From Candidatus Gastranaerophilales bacterium (lineage in GTDB: Bacteria > Cyanobacteriota > Vampirovibrionia > Gastranaerophilales > Gastranaerophilaceae), in contig CALVAP010000013.1 of assembly GCA_944325625.1 (NCBI GenBank), forward strand, positions 1-64,000: a stretch of 64,000 nucleotides of DNA, read 5' to 3'. This document shows, in pieces, positions 37,215 to 46,944 of this stretch. The translations under genes were made by a program, and so were the position numbers. The first letter of the stretch is position 1. Every line of letters begins with the position of its first letter. Below the pieces are notes generated by a model. That model saw nothing but the letters and a program-made list of their open reading frames with translations, did no database searches and was not told where the DNA came from.

Positions 37215-39042
37215 AGAAAAACTTAGAGAACAGCTAGCATATCTTCCGACTTGTAGCGGTTGTTATTTGTATCATGATAAAAATGACGAAATAATATATG
37301 TAGGTAAGGCAAAAAATTTAAAAAGAAGAGTTTCAAGTTACTTCAATAAAACCCATGATTCTGCAAAGTTAAATGTTTTGGTGCCCAAGATTGAGCGCAT
37401 AGAATACATAGTAACCGATACGGAGATAGAAGCTCTAATTTTGGAATCGCATCTTATAAAAAAGCATAAACCGAGATACAATGTTCTGCTCAAGGACGAT
37501 AAGAAATTTCCTTATTTTGTAGTGACTCAGGAAGATTATCCTCGAATAATTATTGCACGTAAAAGTAATATAAATATGCAGAAAGGAAAATATTTTGGAC
37601 CATATACTGATTCACGAGCGATGTATACAACATTGGAACTGATGAAGAAGATATTTCCGCTGAAACAGTGCAAAACACCAAAATTTAAAGACAGACCATG
37701 TATGTATTATCAAATAGGCAGATGCCTTGCACCATGTCAAAAAAAAGTTTCGAGCGAAGAATATAAAAAAGTCATAAAATCTGTTGAACTATTTTTATCT
37801 GGAAAGCAACAAGAACTGGCTGAGAAGTTGCTTGATGAAATGAATAAGTATGCACAAAAAGAAGAGTTTGAAAAAGCGGCAAGGTTTAGGGATAGTTACC
37901 TTGATGTAACAAAGACACTGGAAAGACAAAAAGTTGTCTTTGAGAATACGAATATAAATAATGATATAGTTTCAATTTCATCAAAAAACGGAATTTTTGC
38001 AGTAGTTGTGATGCAAATAAGAGGAGGACGACTTATCAATCGTAAAGATTTTTCTTATATGGCAGATGTTTTGGATAGTGAAGAAGAAGTTATAAACTTT
38101 TTTCTTAAGGATTATTATCAAAGGGCTACTGAGAATGAAATACCGAATAAGATTTTACTTCCTGATGCGTTTAGGAATGACAATGTTGAAGTCTATTCGG
38201 AGTTTTTAAATCGTAAGTTTAGCAATAAAAAAGTTAAGATATCTATCGTGAAAACTAATAAGGAAAGAGAGTTGCTTGAACTGGCGAAGAAAAATTCAGA
38301 TTTGTTTTTAGATAAGTTACTAAGAGAGCAAAAAGCAGATGTAGCCGCGAATTATAATGAAATTGGCGCATACTTAAAGGAAAAATTAAATTTGAATAAA
38401 TTTCCATATGCAGTTGAGTGCTTTGACATTTCTCATATTCAAGGCACCAATACTGTCGCATCAATGGTGAGATTTGAAAATGGAAGAGCGGTTAAGTCTA
38501 AGTATAGAAAATTCAAAATACGCTCAGCAGAAGGCAAACCAGATGATTTTAAATCAATGTCAGAGGTTATAACCAGACGTTACAAGCGTTTGCAAGAACA
38601 AAATGAAGAATTTCCTGATTTGATAATCATAGATGGAGGCAAGGGACAGTTATCTTCTGCAGTTGCAATATTGAACGAATTGAATGTGACCCATCAAGAT
38701 ATAGTCTCATTGGCAAAAAGGCTTGAAGAGGTATTCTTGCCTAATCGTTCAAGAGCGATAGTTATACCCGAAACTTCGTTGGCACTTCATTTTTTCCAAC
38801 AGATAAGAGATGAGGCCCATAGGTTTGCAATTACATTCCACCGTTCATTGCGCTCAAAATCGGCTGTAAAATCAGAACTTGATGAGATTAAGTATCTTAA
38901 GTCTGAGGCAAAGGCTCTTTTACTGCAAAAATTTAAATCAGTAAAAACAATATCAAGTCGCAGTATTCAAGAGTTGGAAGCAGTAGTGGATAAGAGAAGT
39001 GCAAAAAAGGTATTTGAATTTTTCAATCCTAAGTTAGATTAA
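37198..39042 (+). CDS. uvrC: Excinuclease ABC subunit C
   Basis: Makes both incisions in nucleotide excision repair. 614 residues: a GIY-YIG nuclease at the N-terminus (GCYLYHDKNDEIIYVGKAKN), a cysteine cluster region (FPLKQCKTPKFKDRPCMYY, GRCLAPC), a UVR domain (KYAQKEEFEKAARFRD), the RNase H-like second nuclease (CFDISHIQGT, LIIIDGGKGQL) and a short C-terminal HhH region. The start is TTG 37198, supported by AGGAG six bases upstream. The gene begins inside the DUF192 frame, so the two are coupled. Confidence 0.96.
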   Translation: MKLVNKEKLREQLAYLPTCSGCYLYHDKNDEIIYVGKAKNLKRRVSSYFNKTHDSAKLNVLVPKIERIEYIVTDTEIEALILESHLIKKHKPRYNVLLKDDKKFPYFVVTQEDYPRIIIARKSNINMQKGKYFGPYTDSRAMYTTLELMKKIFPLKQCKTPKFKDRPCMYYQIGRCLAPCQKKVSSEEYKKVIKSVELFLSGKQQELAEKLLDEMNKYAQKEEFEKAARFRDSYLDVTKTLERQKVVFENTNINNDIVSISSKNGIFAVVVMQIRGGRLINRKDFSYMADVLDSEEEVINFFLKDYYQRATENEIPNKILLPDAFRNDNVEVYSEFLNRKFSNKKVKISIVKTNKERELLELAKKNSDLFLDKLLREQKADVAANYNEIGAYLKEKLNLNKFPYAVECFDISHIQGTNTVASMVRFENGRAVKSKYRKFKIRSAEGKPDDFKSMSEVITRRYKRLQEQNEEFPDLIIIDGGKGQLSSAVAILNELNVTHQDIVSLAKRLEEVFLPNRSRAIVIPETSLALHFFQQIRDEAHRFAITFHRSLRSKSAVKSELDEIKYLKSEAKALLLQKFKSVKTISSRSIQELEAVVDKRSAKKVFEFFNPKLD

Positions 39043-39162
39043 TATAAAGAAAAATTTTAGTTTGCGTTTATATTTCTTAATACTTTAGTATTTTTTTGCA
39101 ATAAACTACACAAAAAAGTTTTTATATAAGAGTAAGGTTAGTATGGTTATGGATTGGTAGTT

Positions 39163-39477
39163 ATGAGTTTATCAACTGTTTTTGATATTTCGCCGCAATA
39201 TCCTATACAAGATTACGGAATGTATGGGATAGGTAACGATTTTGGTGGCTACAATCCATATGCTGGTTTAAGTAATACATCTTACTTGTCACCCCTGAAG
39301 CAAGATACTTTCAGTATGGGGAATTATTATAAAGGTGACCCTGTGGGTAAACATAAAGATATAAATTGGGAGCATGTTATGTATGGTGGGGTAGCTTTGA
39401 TTGGCGGCATCTTTGCGCTAAAATATGGTGCATCAAAAATGTTGGGAAAGGTAAAAAATTTATTTAAAATAAAGTAA
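39163..39477 (+). CDS. Small protein with C-terminal membrane segment, unknown function
   Basis: 104 residues from ATG 39163 (TTG 39154 adds three residues). The first 65 residues are rich in Gly, Tyr, Asn and Ser (YGMYGIGNDFGGYNPYAG), then comes a hydrophobic helix (about 72-92, YGGVALIGGIFALKYGAS) and a short basic tail (KVKNLFKIK). No signal peptide; it could be a tail-anchored protein with its N-terminus in the cytosol. No family recognised. Followed by a terminator. Confidence 0.55.
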   Translation: MSLSTVFDISPQYPIQDYGMYGIGNDFGGYNPYAGLSNTSYLSPLKQDTFSMGNYYKGDPVGKHKDINWEHVMYGGVALIGGIFALKYGASKMLGKVKNLFKIK

Positions 39478-39548
39478 TAGTATCTAAGAATAATAAAATA
39501 AATAAATTCCTCGTGTAAAATATGTAAAAAGTGTAAATTTGTGTGGCA

Positions 39549-39574
39549 GGCTGAGTACTTCAGCCTTTTTTATT
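39549..39574 (+). terminator. Intrinsic terminator
   Basis: GGCTGA (39549-39554) and TCAGCC (39560-39565) form a 6-bp stem with a 5-base loop, followed directly by a T-run (39566-39571). It closes the small membrane-protein gene. Confidence 0.88.
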
Positions 39575-39624
39575 GAATAAATTTGTGATATAATCTGGCT
39601 AATTATTAAGTTAGGAGTATAAAA

Positions 39625-40125
39625 ATGGCAAAAGAATGCAGTTTTGATGTAGTTTCGGAGTTTGATAAACAGGAGTTAGTGAACGCTGTTGATCAGACAA
39701 AACGGGATATTTCACAAAGATTTGACTTGAAAAATACGAATTCTGACATAGAGTTGGAAGCAGATAAGGCAATAACCATAACAACATCAGATGATATGAA
39801 ATTGAGAAACATCTTGGATATATTGCAAACAAAGTTGGTAAAGCGAGGTTTAAGCATAAAGATTCTTGATGCACAGCCACAAGAAAATGCGCTTGGCGGG
39901 AATGTAAGACAAGTTTACAAGCTAAAGAAGGGGTTAACTCAAGAACTTGCAAAGAAAATAACTGCAGATATTAAGAATTCAAAAATTAAGGTTCAAGCCT
40001 CAATTCAAGGAGAACAAGTTAGAGTTTCAGGAAAAGACAAAGACGATTTGCAAGCGGTAATAAAGATGCTTAGAGAAAACGAAGACAAATATGATGTACC
40101 GTTGCAGTTTACAAATTACAGATAG
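39625..40125 (+). CDS. YajQ-family nucleotide-binding protein
   Basis: 166 residues, the typical length. Two ferredoxin-like repeats; CSFDVVSEFDKQELVNAVDQ, QRFDLKNTNS and VRVSGKDKDDLQAVI are diagnostic. Members bind c-di-GMP or tRNA/ATP in different species, so the ligand here is not known; no GGDEF or EAL protein is in the window. SD TTAGGAG. It begins a rightward run, with dapB after 9 bases. Confidence 0.95.
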   Translation: MAKECSFDVVSEFDKQELVNAVDQTKRDISQRFDLKNTNSDIELEADKAITITTSDDMKLRNILDILQTKLVKRGLSIKILDAQPQENALGGNVRQVYKLKKGLTQELAKKITADIKNSKIKVQASIQGEQVRVSGKDKDDLQAVIKMLRENEDKYDVPLQFTNYR

Positions 40126-40134
40126 AGGTAAAAC

Positions 40135-40929
40135 ATGATAAAAGTATTGGTAGTGGGCGCATGCGGAAAAATGGGCGCAGAGGTAGTTAAGTCCGTTTTA
40201 AAGCAAGATAATATGCAGCTTGTTGGTGCTGTAGATATTCTAAATGAAGGTTTGGACATAGGTTCATTAGTAATTAACAAAGAGATAGGCATAAAAATTC
40301 AAACTAATTTGGAAACTGCAATTAAGCTGACACAGCCGGATGTAGCAATAGATTTTACACAACCTTCGGCTATCTTTAATAACGCAAAAATATTTATAAA
40401 TAATCGAGTAAAACCGGTTATAGGAACAACGGGTCTTAGCGATGACCAAGTAGCGGAGCTAAAAAAGTTAAGTACAGAAAAAAGCGTATCAACACTTATA
40501 GCTCCAAACTTTACAATTGGAGCAGTTTTGATGATGATGTTTGCCAAAAAAGCTGCAAAATATTTTGATAATGCTGAGATTATAGAGTTACATCACAATC
40601 AGAAAAAAGACGCTCCATCAGGAACAGCGGTAAAAACAGCGCAGTTAATGGCACAGGAGAAAGAAACATTTGCAAAAGGCAATTGTGCTGAAACCGAATT
40701 GATAGAAGGTTCAAGAGGCGGAAAGTCATACTCTAATATACATATACATTCAGTAAGAATGCCAGGATATATAGCAAGTCAGGAAGTTTTATTCGGAGCA
40801 GCAGGTCAAATAATGACGATAAGACATGATTCTATGGACAGAGAATGTTATATGTCAGGCGTAATGCTTGCAGTTAACCATGTATTCAATAATGACGGGT
40901 TTGTATATGGTTTAGATAACATATTGTAA
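40135..40929 (+). CDS. dapB: 4-hydroxy-tetrahydrodipicolinate reductase
   Basis: NAD(P)H-dependent step in lysine and meso-diaminopimelate synthesis, feeding peptidoglycan. 264 residues. Rossmann start VLVVGACGKMGAEV; the substrate-site block ELHHNQKKDAPSGTA and SNIHIHSVRMPGYIASQEV. GTTGLS matches the cofactor loop. Spacing to yajQ is 9 bases, so both share a transcript; a 61-base gap to pyrH follows. Confidence 0.97.
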   Translation: MIKVLVVGACGKMGAEVVKSVLKQDNMQLVGAVDILNEGLDIGSLVINKEIGIKIQTNLETAIKLTQPDVAIDFTQPSAIFNNAKIFINNRVKPVIGTTGLSDDQVAELKKLSTEKSVSTLIAPNFTIGAVLMMMFAKKAAKYFDNAEIIELHHNQKKDAPSGTAVKTAQLMAQEKETFAKGNCAETELIEGSRGGKSYSNIHIHSVRMPGYIASQEVLFGAAGQIMTIRHDSMDRECYMSGVMLAVNHVFNNDGFVYGLDNIL

Positions 40930-40990
40930 CGCTTTGCCATGAAAAGGGATTTGCAGTATAATTTGTAGGATGCTTAAGAAGGAATTAAGT

Positions 40991-41710
40991 ATGGGTATGA
41001 AATATAAGCGAATATTGTTAAAGGTAAGCGGAGAAGCGCTTATGGGCGAGCAGGAGTTTGGGATAGACCAAAAACCTGTTGAAATGATAGCAAATGAAAT
41101 AAAACAAGCACAAAAGACAGGTGCACAAGTGGCAGTTGTAGTAGGTGGTGGCAACATATTCAGGGGAATGAAAAATTCCGCCAAATTAGGCATGGACCAA
41201 GCAAGCGGCGATTATGTGGGAATGCTTGCGACGGTAATGAATGCTATAGCACTTCAAAGCGCGTTGAGAAAAATTGATGTTGAATGCCGTGTTCAAAGTG
41301 CAATAGATATTAATAAGATTGCAGAGCCGTATTTAAGATTTCGAGCAATAAGACATCTCGAAAAAGGTCGTGTTGTGATATTTGCAGCCGGTACGGGAAA
41401 CCCGTTCTTTACAACTGATACAGCTGCAGCATTGAGAGCTTCGGAGATTGGGGCAGAAGTGATGCTTATGGCTAAGAATGGTGTTGATGGGGTATATAAT
41501 GATGACCCTCGCATTAATCCAGAGGCTAAAAAATATGCTTCGATAACTTATGATGATATAATCATTAATAATCTAAAAGTGATGGACACTGCAGCATGTG
41601 CTTTGTGTAAGCAAAATAATATACCCATAGTGGTGTTTGATTTTGCGGAAAAAGGCAGTATTTTAAAAGTATTAAAAGGTGAAAATATAGGAACAAATGT
41701 AGGAGGATAA
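40991..41710 (+). CDS. pyrH: UMP kinase
   Basis: Amino-acid-kinase fold enzyme making UDP from UMP. 239 residues from ATG 40991, with SD AAGGAA; the longer reading from 40970 adds seven residues and lacks an [26 protein letters not shown] and [19 protein letters not shown] are diagnostic. Stands just before frr in the common pyrH-frr-cdsA order. Confidence 0.97.
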   Translation: MGMKYKRILLKVSGEALMGEQEFGIDQKPVEMIANEIKQAQKTGAQVAVVVGGGNIFRGMKNSAKLGMDQASGDYVGMLATVMNAIALQSALRKIDVECRVQSAIDINKIAEPYLRFRAIRHLEKGRVVIFAAGTGNPFFTTDTAAALRASEIGAEVMLMAKNGVDGVYNDDPRINPEAKKYASITYDDIIINNLKVMDTAACALCKQNNIPIVVFDFAEKGSILKVLKGENIGTNVGG

Positions 41711-41713
41711 ATA

Positions 41714-42274
41714 ATGTCGTTGGACGAATTATTTTTAGAAGGTGAAGAAAAAATGGAGAAAGCTGTTCACCAGCTTAAAAAGGCGTTTGCGTCAATTCGC
41801 TCAGGTAGAGCAAACCCATTGGTTTTGGATAAAGTTATAGTTGATTATTACGGTGCGCCAACCCCACTAAGGCAGATGTCACAGGTGTCTGTTCAAGATG
41901 GGACTACGCTTGTTATTTCACCATTTGATAAGTCTATTATGAAAGATATTGAAAAAGCACTCATAAAAGCAGAGTTGGGAGTAAATCCGAATTCAGACGG
42001 AACAGTTATAAGATTAGTTTTTCCACCATTAACAGAAGAACGCAGAAAAGAGAGTGTTAAAGAAGTTAAAAAACTTGGTGAAGATGCAAAAGTTGCAATA
42101 AGAAATATTCGTAGAGATATGACAGATAGCTTAAAAAAGCTTGAGAAAGAGGAAAATTTACCCGAAGATGCGGTAAAAGATAATCAAGCAGAAATTCAAA
42201 AACTTACGGATAACTATACTAAAAATATTGACAATGCAGTAGCGGAAAAAGAAAAAGAGGTTTTGACAGTTTAA
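41714..42274 (+). CDS. frr: Ribosome recycling factor
   Basis: Splits the post-termination ribosome with EF-G. 186 residues. KAFASIRSGRANPLVLDKV and VIRLVFPPLTEERRKE are signature stretches. Strong SD GTAGGAGG, at the end of pyrH. The stop overlaps the cdsA start by one base (TAATG). Confidence 0.98.
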   Translation: MSLDELFLEGEEKMEKAVHQLKKAFASIRSGRANPLVLDKVIVDYYGAPTPLRQMSQVSVQDGTTLVISPFDKSIMKDIEKALIKAELGVNPNSDGTVIRLVFPPLTEERRKESVKEVKKLGEDAKVAIRNIRRDMTDSLKKLEKEENLPEDAVKDNQAEIQKLTDNYTKNIDNAVAEKEKEVLTV

Positions 42275-43182
42275 TGTCTTTATTGGAAACACTTAATAAG
42301 AACAAACTGAGGATTACGACAGGGATAATAGTTGGTGTAATAACATTATTCTGTGTTGTGAGCGGTGGGATACCGCTGATGCTTTTGTCATTAGTATTTT
42401 CGTACTGGTGTTCAAAAGAATGGGTTCAAATACTTAACAATAAGGGTTTTTACCCCTTTTTATCAGTAATGTTGTCTGTAAATATTGCATTTGCGTTGGT
42501 TACAACTTTCAACAGGTTGGAGCTAATGGCTCCGGTTATAGCGTATGGTATAATAGCTGCATTTTTTGCAGTGTTATTTAGAGGGCGCCAACCATATATT
42601 GCTAATGTAGCAACGACTATAGCAGGGTTCATATATTGCGGTTGGTTGCCATGTCATATCATAATGCTTCGTCAATTGGGAGCCGAGGATGCTTCAATAT
42701 TATCTTTTTCAGATAATATCGGACTTGGTTTCCTTGTTATGATATTTTTTGTTATCCTCACAACCGATATAGGAGCATATTATGTGGGGTCAAAATTTGG
42801 CAAGACCCCGTTATGTCCTGTCGTTAGCCCTAAAAAAACAGTGGAAGGAGCAATCGGTGGGGGACTATTTGCAATAATAATGGCGCTTATTATAGGCTTT
42901 ATTATTCATTTAGACTGGTATTATTCTTTGATTACAGGAGTATTGGTTACTGTTTTTGCTCAACTTGGAGATTTGAGCGAATCTTTGATAAAGCGTGATG
43001 CAGGAGTTAAAGATTCCGGGAATTCGCTGCCGGGTCATGGAGGTTTTTTGGATAGAGTAGACAGTTATATGTTCTCTGCACCTGTAGCTTATTATTTCTT
43101 TGAGTATTTTGTTGTGTCCCATAGTTTAGGGGCTGATATTATGAAATTTTTCAAAACACTGTTGAGTTTTGTCGGATTTTAA
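42274..43182 (+). CDS. cdsA: Phosphatidate cytidylyltransferase
   Basis: Makes CDP-diacylglycerol for phospholipid synthesis. 302 residues, about eight membrane helices. The family signature is present near the C-terminus: GDLSESLIKRDAGVKDSGN and PGHGGFLDRVDS; earlier SPKKTVEGAIGG. Coupled to frr by a TAATG overlap. Confidence 0.96.
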   Translation: MSLLETLNKNKLRITTGIIVGVITLFCVVSGGIPLMLLSLVFSYWCSKEWVQILNNKGFYPFLSVMLSVNIAFALVTTFNRLELMAPVIAYGIIAAFFAVLFRGRQPYIANVATTIAGFIYCGWLPCHIIMLRQLGAEDASILSFSDNIGLGFLVMIFFVILTTDIGAYYVGSKFGKTPLCPVVSPKKTVEGAIGGGLFAIIMALIIGFIIHLDWYYSLITGVLVTVFAQLGDLSESLIKRDAGVKDSGNSLPGHGGFLDRVDSYMFSAPVAYYFFEYFVVSHSLGADIMKFFKTLLSFVGF

Positions 43183-43183
43183 T

Positions 43184-43909
43184 ATGAGTAGTAGAAGTGT
43201 TGCGAAATTTATTGCTGTTAGTGGGTTTGATAAAATAATTTCACAAGAACGGCTTGATGTTAATCTTTTCGAACTTGCTTTGACGCATTCATCATATTCT
43301 AACGAGAAATCTCGATTTAGTCTGGAAAATAATGAGCGGCTAGAGTTTTATGGAGATGCTGTTTTAAAACTGGCTTGCAGTAAGTTTTTATTTAATAAAT
43401 TTCCAGATGAACGAGAAGGTACGCTGAGTGCTTATAGGGCTATATTGGTTAGCGATGCGTACTTGGTTAAATATTCGGCTAAAATAAGCTTGGATAAATA
43501 TCTAAGAGTGGCTGACCGAGCTGATTTAAAGACTAAAAAAGCAGCTGAGACAATATGTGCTTGTGCTTTTGAGGCTGTATTGGGGGCATTATTTATTCAA
43601 TCAGATTTTGAAGTGGTTTATTCTTTTTTAGAACAGTTTTTTATTAAGCATATAGAATACGTAAGAGGAAACATGATTAAGCTTAATAGTAAAGCGGCTT
43701 TGCAGGAATATACTCAGAGTGTGGATAAAAATTTACCGGAGTACATACTATTGAGTGAGTCAGGAAAAGAACATGAAAAAGTATTTGAAGTAGAAGTGAG
43801 ATACAACAAAGAAGTTGTTGGCAAAGGTTTTGGGAATAGCAAAAAAGCAGCGGAGCAAGCTGCAGCTTATGAAGCGTGTGTTAAATTTGGAGTAATAAAA
43901 AATGAGTAA
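43184..43909 (+). CDS. rnc: Ribonuclease III
   Basis: Cuts double-stranded RNA in rRNA and mRNA processing. 241 residues from ATG 43184; TTG 43169 would overlap cdsA without an SD. The nuclease motif is NNERLEFYGDAVLKL with EAVLGALF downstream; a dsRNA-binding domain fills the C-terminus (KAALQEYTQSVDKNLPEY, GNSKKAAEQAAAYEA). Placement next to rpe, not with era, is noted. Stop overlaps the rpe start by 8 bases. Confidence 0.95.
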   Translation: MSSRSVAKFIAVSGFDKIISQERLDVNLFELALTHSSYSNEKSRFSLENNERLEFYGDAVLKLACSKFLFNKFPDEREGTLSAYRAILVSDAYLVKYSAKISLDKYLRVADRADLKTKKAAETICACAFEAVLGALFIQSDFEVVYSFLEQFFIKHIEYVRGNMIKLNSKAALQEYTQSVDKNLPEYILLSESGKEHEKVFEVEVRYNKEVVGKGFGNSKKAAEQAAAYEACVKFGVIKNE

Positions 43910-44543
43910 TATAATAGTTTCACCATCAATATTGTCGGCGGATTTTGCTTATTTGCAAAGGGATATCGAGAGAGTTGAAAAAGCAGGTGCTAACTGGCTA
44001 CATATTGATGTAATGGACGGGCATTTTGTACCAAATATTTCGATAGGGATACCGGTTGTTAAATCGGTAAAAAGGGTTACAAAAATTCCTTTGGATGTGC
44101 ATTTAATGATTGAAAATCCAATGGATTATATTCCCAAATTTATAGATGCTGGAGCAGATATAGTTACTGTGCATCAGGAGGCGTGCTCGGATATGTTAGA
44201 AGTTGTTTTAGAATACATAAAAGCACGTGGAGTAAAGTCAGGAGTTGCAATTAAACCAAATACGCCGGCTAATGTGTTGAATGATTATCTTGACAAAATG
44301 GATATGGCATTAGTTATGACAGTGGAGCCCGGGTTTAGTGGTCAAAAATTTATTGAAGAGGCTGCCTATAAAGTAGAATATATAAAAAATCGTGTTTCCG
44401 ATGAATTTATAATCCAAGTTGACGGCGGAATAAATGACAAAACTGCTAATGTATGCAAGTATTTAGGAGCTAATTCACTTGTAGCAGGGGATTATATCTA
44501 TAAGTCAGTTGATATTCAAGCAGCGATAGATTCTTTGCGTTAG
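43902..44543 (+). CDS. rpe: Ribulose-phosphate 3-epimerase
   Basis: Pentose phosphate enzyme, interconverting ribulose and xylulose 5-phosphate. 213 residues. VSPSILSADFAYLQRDIERV, WLHIDVMDGHFVPNISIG and VEPGFSGQKF are diagnostic, with DGGIN completing the site. In photosynthetic relatives it serves the Calvin cycle; here the oxidative or non-oxidative pentose route is implied. Stop overlaps the convergent hisS stop by 4 bases. Confidence 0.97.
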   Translation: MSNIIVSPSILSADFAYLQRDIERVEKAGANWLHIDVMDGHFVPNISIGIPVVKSVKRVTKIPLDVHLMIENPMDYIPKFIDAGADIVTVHQEACSDMLEVVLEYIKARGVKSGVAIKPNTPANVLNDYLDKMDMALVMTVEPGFSGQKFIEEAAYKVEYIKNRVSDEFIIQVDGGINDKTANVCKYLGANSLVAGDYIYKSVDIQAAIDSLR

Positions 44544-45769
44544 CAAAATTTAGCTATAGCTTCAGCTTTTGGCATAGTTTCTTGATGTGAAGAGGTAAGA
44601 TTTTTGACTGTGATTGTGTTGTTTTCTATTTCTTCTTCGCCAAGGACGAACGCAAAATTAGCAAGTTTTGCTGCTTTTTCAAATTGTTTTTTGAACTTTC
44701 TTGCGCCGTAGTCAAAATCACAACTGATGTTTTTATTTCTAAGTTCTTCGCATAATTTGAGAGCTTTGAGCGGGTTATCAGAAACAACAAATACATCGAG
44801 TTTTGGGGGATTTTGTTTTTCAATAAGCGAGTATAGCCTTTCCATCCCCATAGCCCAACCAATTGCAGGTGTCGGCGGACCACCTAGCATTTCAACCAGA
44901 CCGTCATATCGTCCACCGCCGCAGACGGCATTTTGTGAGCCCAGATTATTTGATTTTATTTCAAAAACGGTGCGGTTATAGTAATCTAATCCTCTTACAA
45001 GTTGCTTATTAACACTATATTTTACTTGTAATTCATCTAAATACCTTCTTAGCTCCGAAAAATGTTCCGCACATTCATCACAAATAAAGTCCGTATTTAT
45101 TAAGTTTTGAATATCAGGCGTGTTTAAAAGCTCGTTGCATTGAGGATTTTTACAGTCTAAAATCCTAAGCGGGTTTTTTTCATATCGAACTTTACAATCC
45201 TCGCAGTATTTATCTAAATCAGGCTTAATAAGTGCTTTAAGCTTATTTCTAAATGTTTCTCTACATTTAGGACAGCCAAGAGAATTTATTTCTACATCCA
45301 AATCATTAAGTCCGAGTGAGTTAAGGTATTTTATAGCTGTATAAATGCATTCGGCATCAGAAATTGCTTCGGTTGAGCCAAACATTTCGACACCGATTTG
45401 GTGAAACTGTCTTTGCCGTCCGGCTTGAGGACGCTCATAGCGAAACATCGGACCTTTATACCATAATTTTACCGGCGGAGTTTGACGATGAAGCCCATTT
45501 TCAATATATGCTCTTACAACTCCTGCGGTATTTTCCGGACGAAGAGTAATAGAGCGTTCGGATTTTTCAAAAGTATACATTTCTTTGTTAACAATATCCG
45601 TAGAATCTCCTACGCCTCTTGCAAAGAGTTCTGTTGCCTCAAAAATAGGTGTGCGAATTTCTTTAAAGTTTGCATTATTAAAAATAGTCAATGCATTTTT
45701 TTCCATCATCTGCCATGTTGAACTGTCTTCGGGTAATATATCTTTTGTGCCTTTTTGAGCTTGTATCAT
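44540..45769 (-). CDS. hisS: Histidyl-tRNA synthetase
   Basis: Class II synthetase. 409 residues, typical bacterial form. Motif 1 region KEIRTPIFEATELFARGVGD, motif 2 LRPENTAGVVRAYIE, the histidine loop RGLDYYNRTVFE, and the motif 3 stretch GWAMGMERLYSL. A Cys-rich insert (NSLGCPKCR, CEDCKVRYEKNP, CDECAEHF) is common in this family. Transcribed leftward; prfB and metG lie upstream on the same strand with a 76-base gap. Confidence 0.97.
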   Translation of the reverse strand: MIQAQKGTKDILPEDSSTWQMMEKNALTIFNNANFKEIRTPIFEATELFARGVGDSTDIVNKEMYTFEKSERSITLRPENTAGVVRAYIENGLHRQTPPVKLWYKGPMFRYERPQAGRQRQFHQIGVEMFGSTEAISDAECIYTAIKYLNSLGLNDLDVEINSLGCPKCRETFRNKLKALIKPDLDKYCEDCKVRYEKNPLRILDCKNPQCNELLNTPDIQNLINTDFICDECAEHFSELRRYLDELQVKYSVNKQLVRGLDYYNRTVFEIKSNNLGSQNAVCGGGRYDGLVEMLGGPPTPAIGWAMGMERLYSLIEKQNPPKLDVFVVSDNPLKALKLCEELRNKNISCDFDYGARKFKKQFEKAAKLANFAFVLGEEEIENNTITVKNLTSSHQETMPKAEAIAKFC

Positions 45770-45845
45770 ATTTTATTGTCCTAATTCCTAATTTACTTAT
45801 ATATCGTAGTATTAACAAACAAAGATTTCAATTTAACTATATGGT

Positions 45846-46944
45846 TTATGCATTTTTAAGTAAGTATGCTTCGATAAATCCGTCGATTTCGCCATTCATA
45901 ACAGCTTCTACGTTTCCAACTTCATAACCGGTACGATGGTCTTTTACCATTTTATAGGGATGAAAGACGTATGAACGGATTTGTGAACCAAAGTTTATGT
46001 CAAAGTTTTCGCCTTTAAGTTCAGCAAGTTTTTTTTCGTGCTCTGCTTGTTTTATGGCAAGCAGTTTAGAAGCGAGGATTTGCATAGCTGTTTCTTTGTT
46101 TTGAAGTTGAGAGCGTTGTTGTTGACATCTTACTACAATTCCCGTCGGTTTATGCAGAATCCGAACTGCGGTTTCTACTTTATTAACGTTCTGACCGCCT
46201 GCACCGCCTGAGCGCATTGTATCAATTTCTATATCTTCTTGCGGTATATCAATTTTTTTCGAAAAATCTTCTATTACCGGGCTGACTTCTAAAGAGGCAA
46301 AGCTTGTTTGTCGTTTGCCATTAGCATTGAATGGAGAAATTCTTACCAGTCTGTGCACGCCTCTTTCTGCTTTTGCGTATCCAAAAGCATATTTACCTGA
46401 AATTTTTATTGTCGCTGATTTTATGCCTGCTTCTTCGCCGTCTGATTTTTCCAAAAGGTCTACTTTCCATTTTTTGTCCTCAGCCCAACGAATATACATT
46501 CTTAAAAGCATATTTGCCCAATCTTGAGCATCGGTTCCACCTGCCCCTGCATTTACCGTAAGTATTGCATCATTTTTATCATATTCCCCACCGAGTTTTT
46601 TCTGAACTTCAAATTTTTCAAGTTCATTTTCTAATAACTCCAATGTGGTTTCGGCTTCTTTTTTATATTCAAAGTTGCTATCAGTTGAGCAAATCTCCAG
46701 AAGGTCTTCAATATCGCTGCAAAGACTTTCCCACTTGTCAACCATTTCGATTGACTCTTTAAGGGTGTTGAGCTCTTGTGAGTTTTTTGCCGCCAGTTCC
46801 GGATTTGACCAAATTTCTTCCCTCTGTAAATTTTCTTCCAGAGTTTTAATCTGAACTTTTAATTCGGAGTAGTCAAAGACACTCCTTTGCAGATTTCAAG
46901 CGTGCATATATGGCGTTTAACCTTTGTCTTAGTTCTATTAGCAC
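45846..46944 (-). CDS. prfB: Peptide chain release factor 2, with programmed +1 frameshift
   Basis: Releases the chain at UGA and UAA. Translation starts at GTG 46944 (SD AGGAGA at 46959-46954, inside the end of metG) and runs 23 codons to an in-frame UGA at 46875-46873. A +1 slip at CUU-UGA-C then joins the main frame at 46874, giving 365 residues, the same as E. coli RF2. The long frame alone (from 46745) would miss 66 residues. Motifs in the body: the GGQ loop in [18 protein letters not shown]; the anticodon-like SPF in [15 protein letters not shown]. Overlaps the metG stop by 7 bases, so translation is coupled. Confidence 0.95.
46873..46887 (-). promoter_or_regulatory. prfB +1 recoding site
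   Basis: Read on the minus strand: AAGGAG, three spacer bases TGT, the slippery codon CTT, then TGA followed by C. This is the standard RF2 autoregulatory signal: an SD-like element at fixed distance pulls the ribosome forward when RF2 is scarce. Spacing to CTT equals that of E. coli (AGGGGG-TAT-CTT-TGA). Confidence 0.95.

Noticed and set aside
45846-46745. prfB as a 299-residue protein starting at ATG 46745
   Set aside because: The reading frame continues upstream to a classical RF2 +1 frameshift site, and the full product has exactly the family length.
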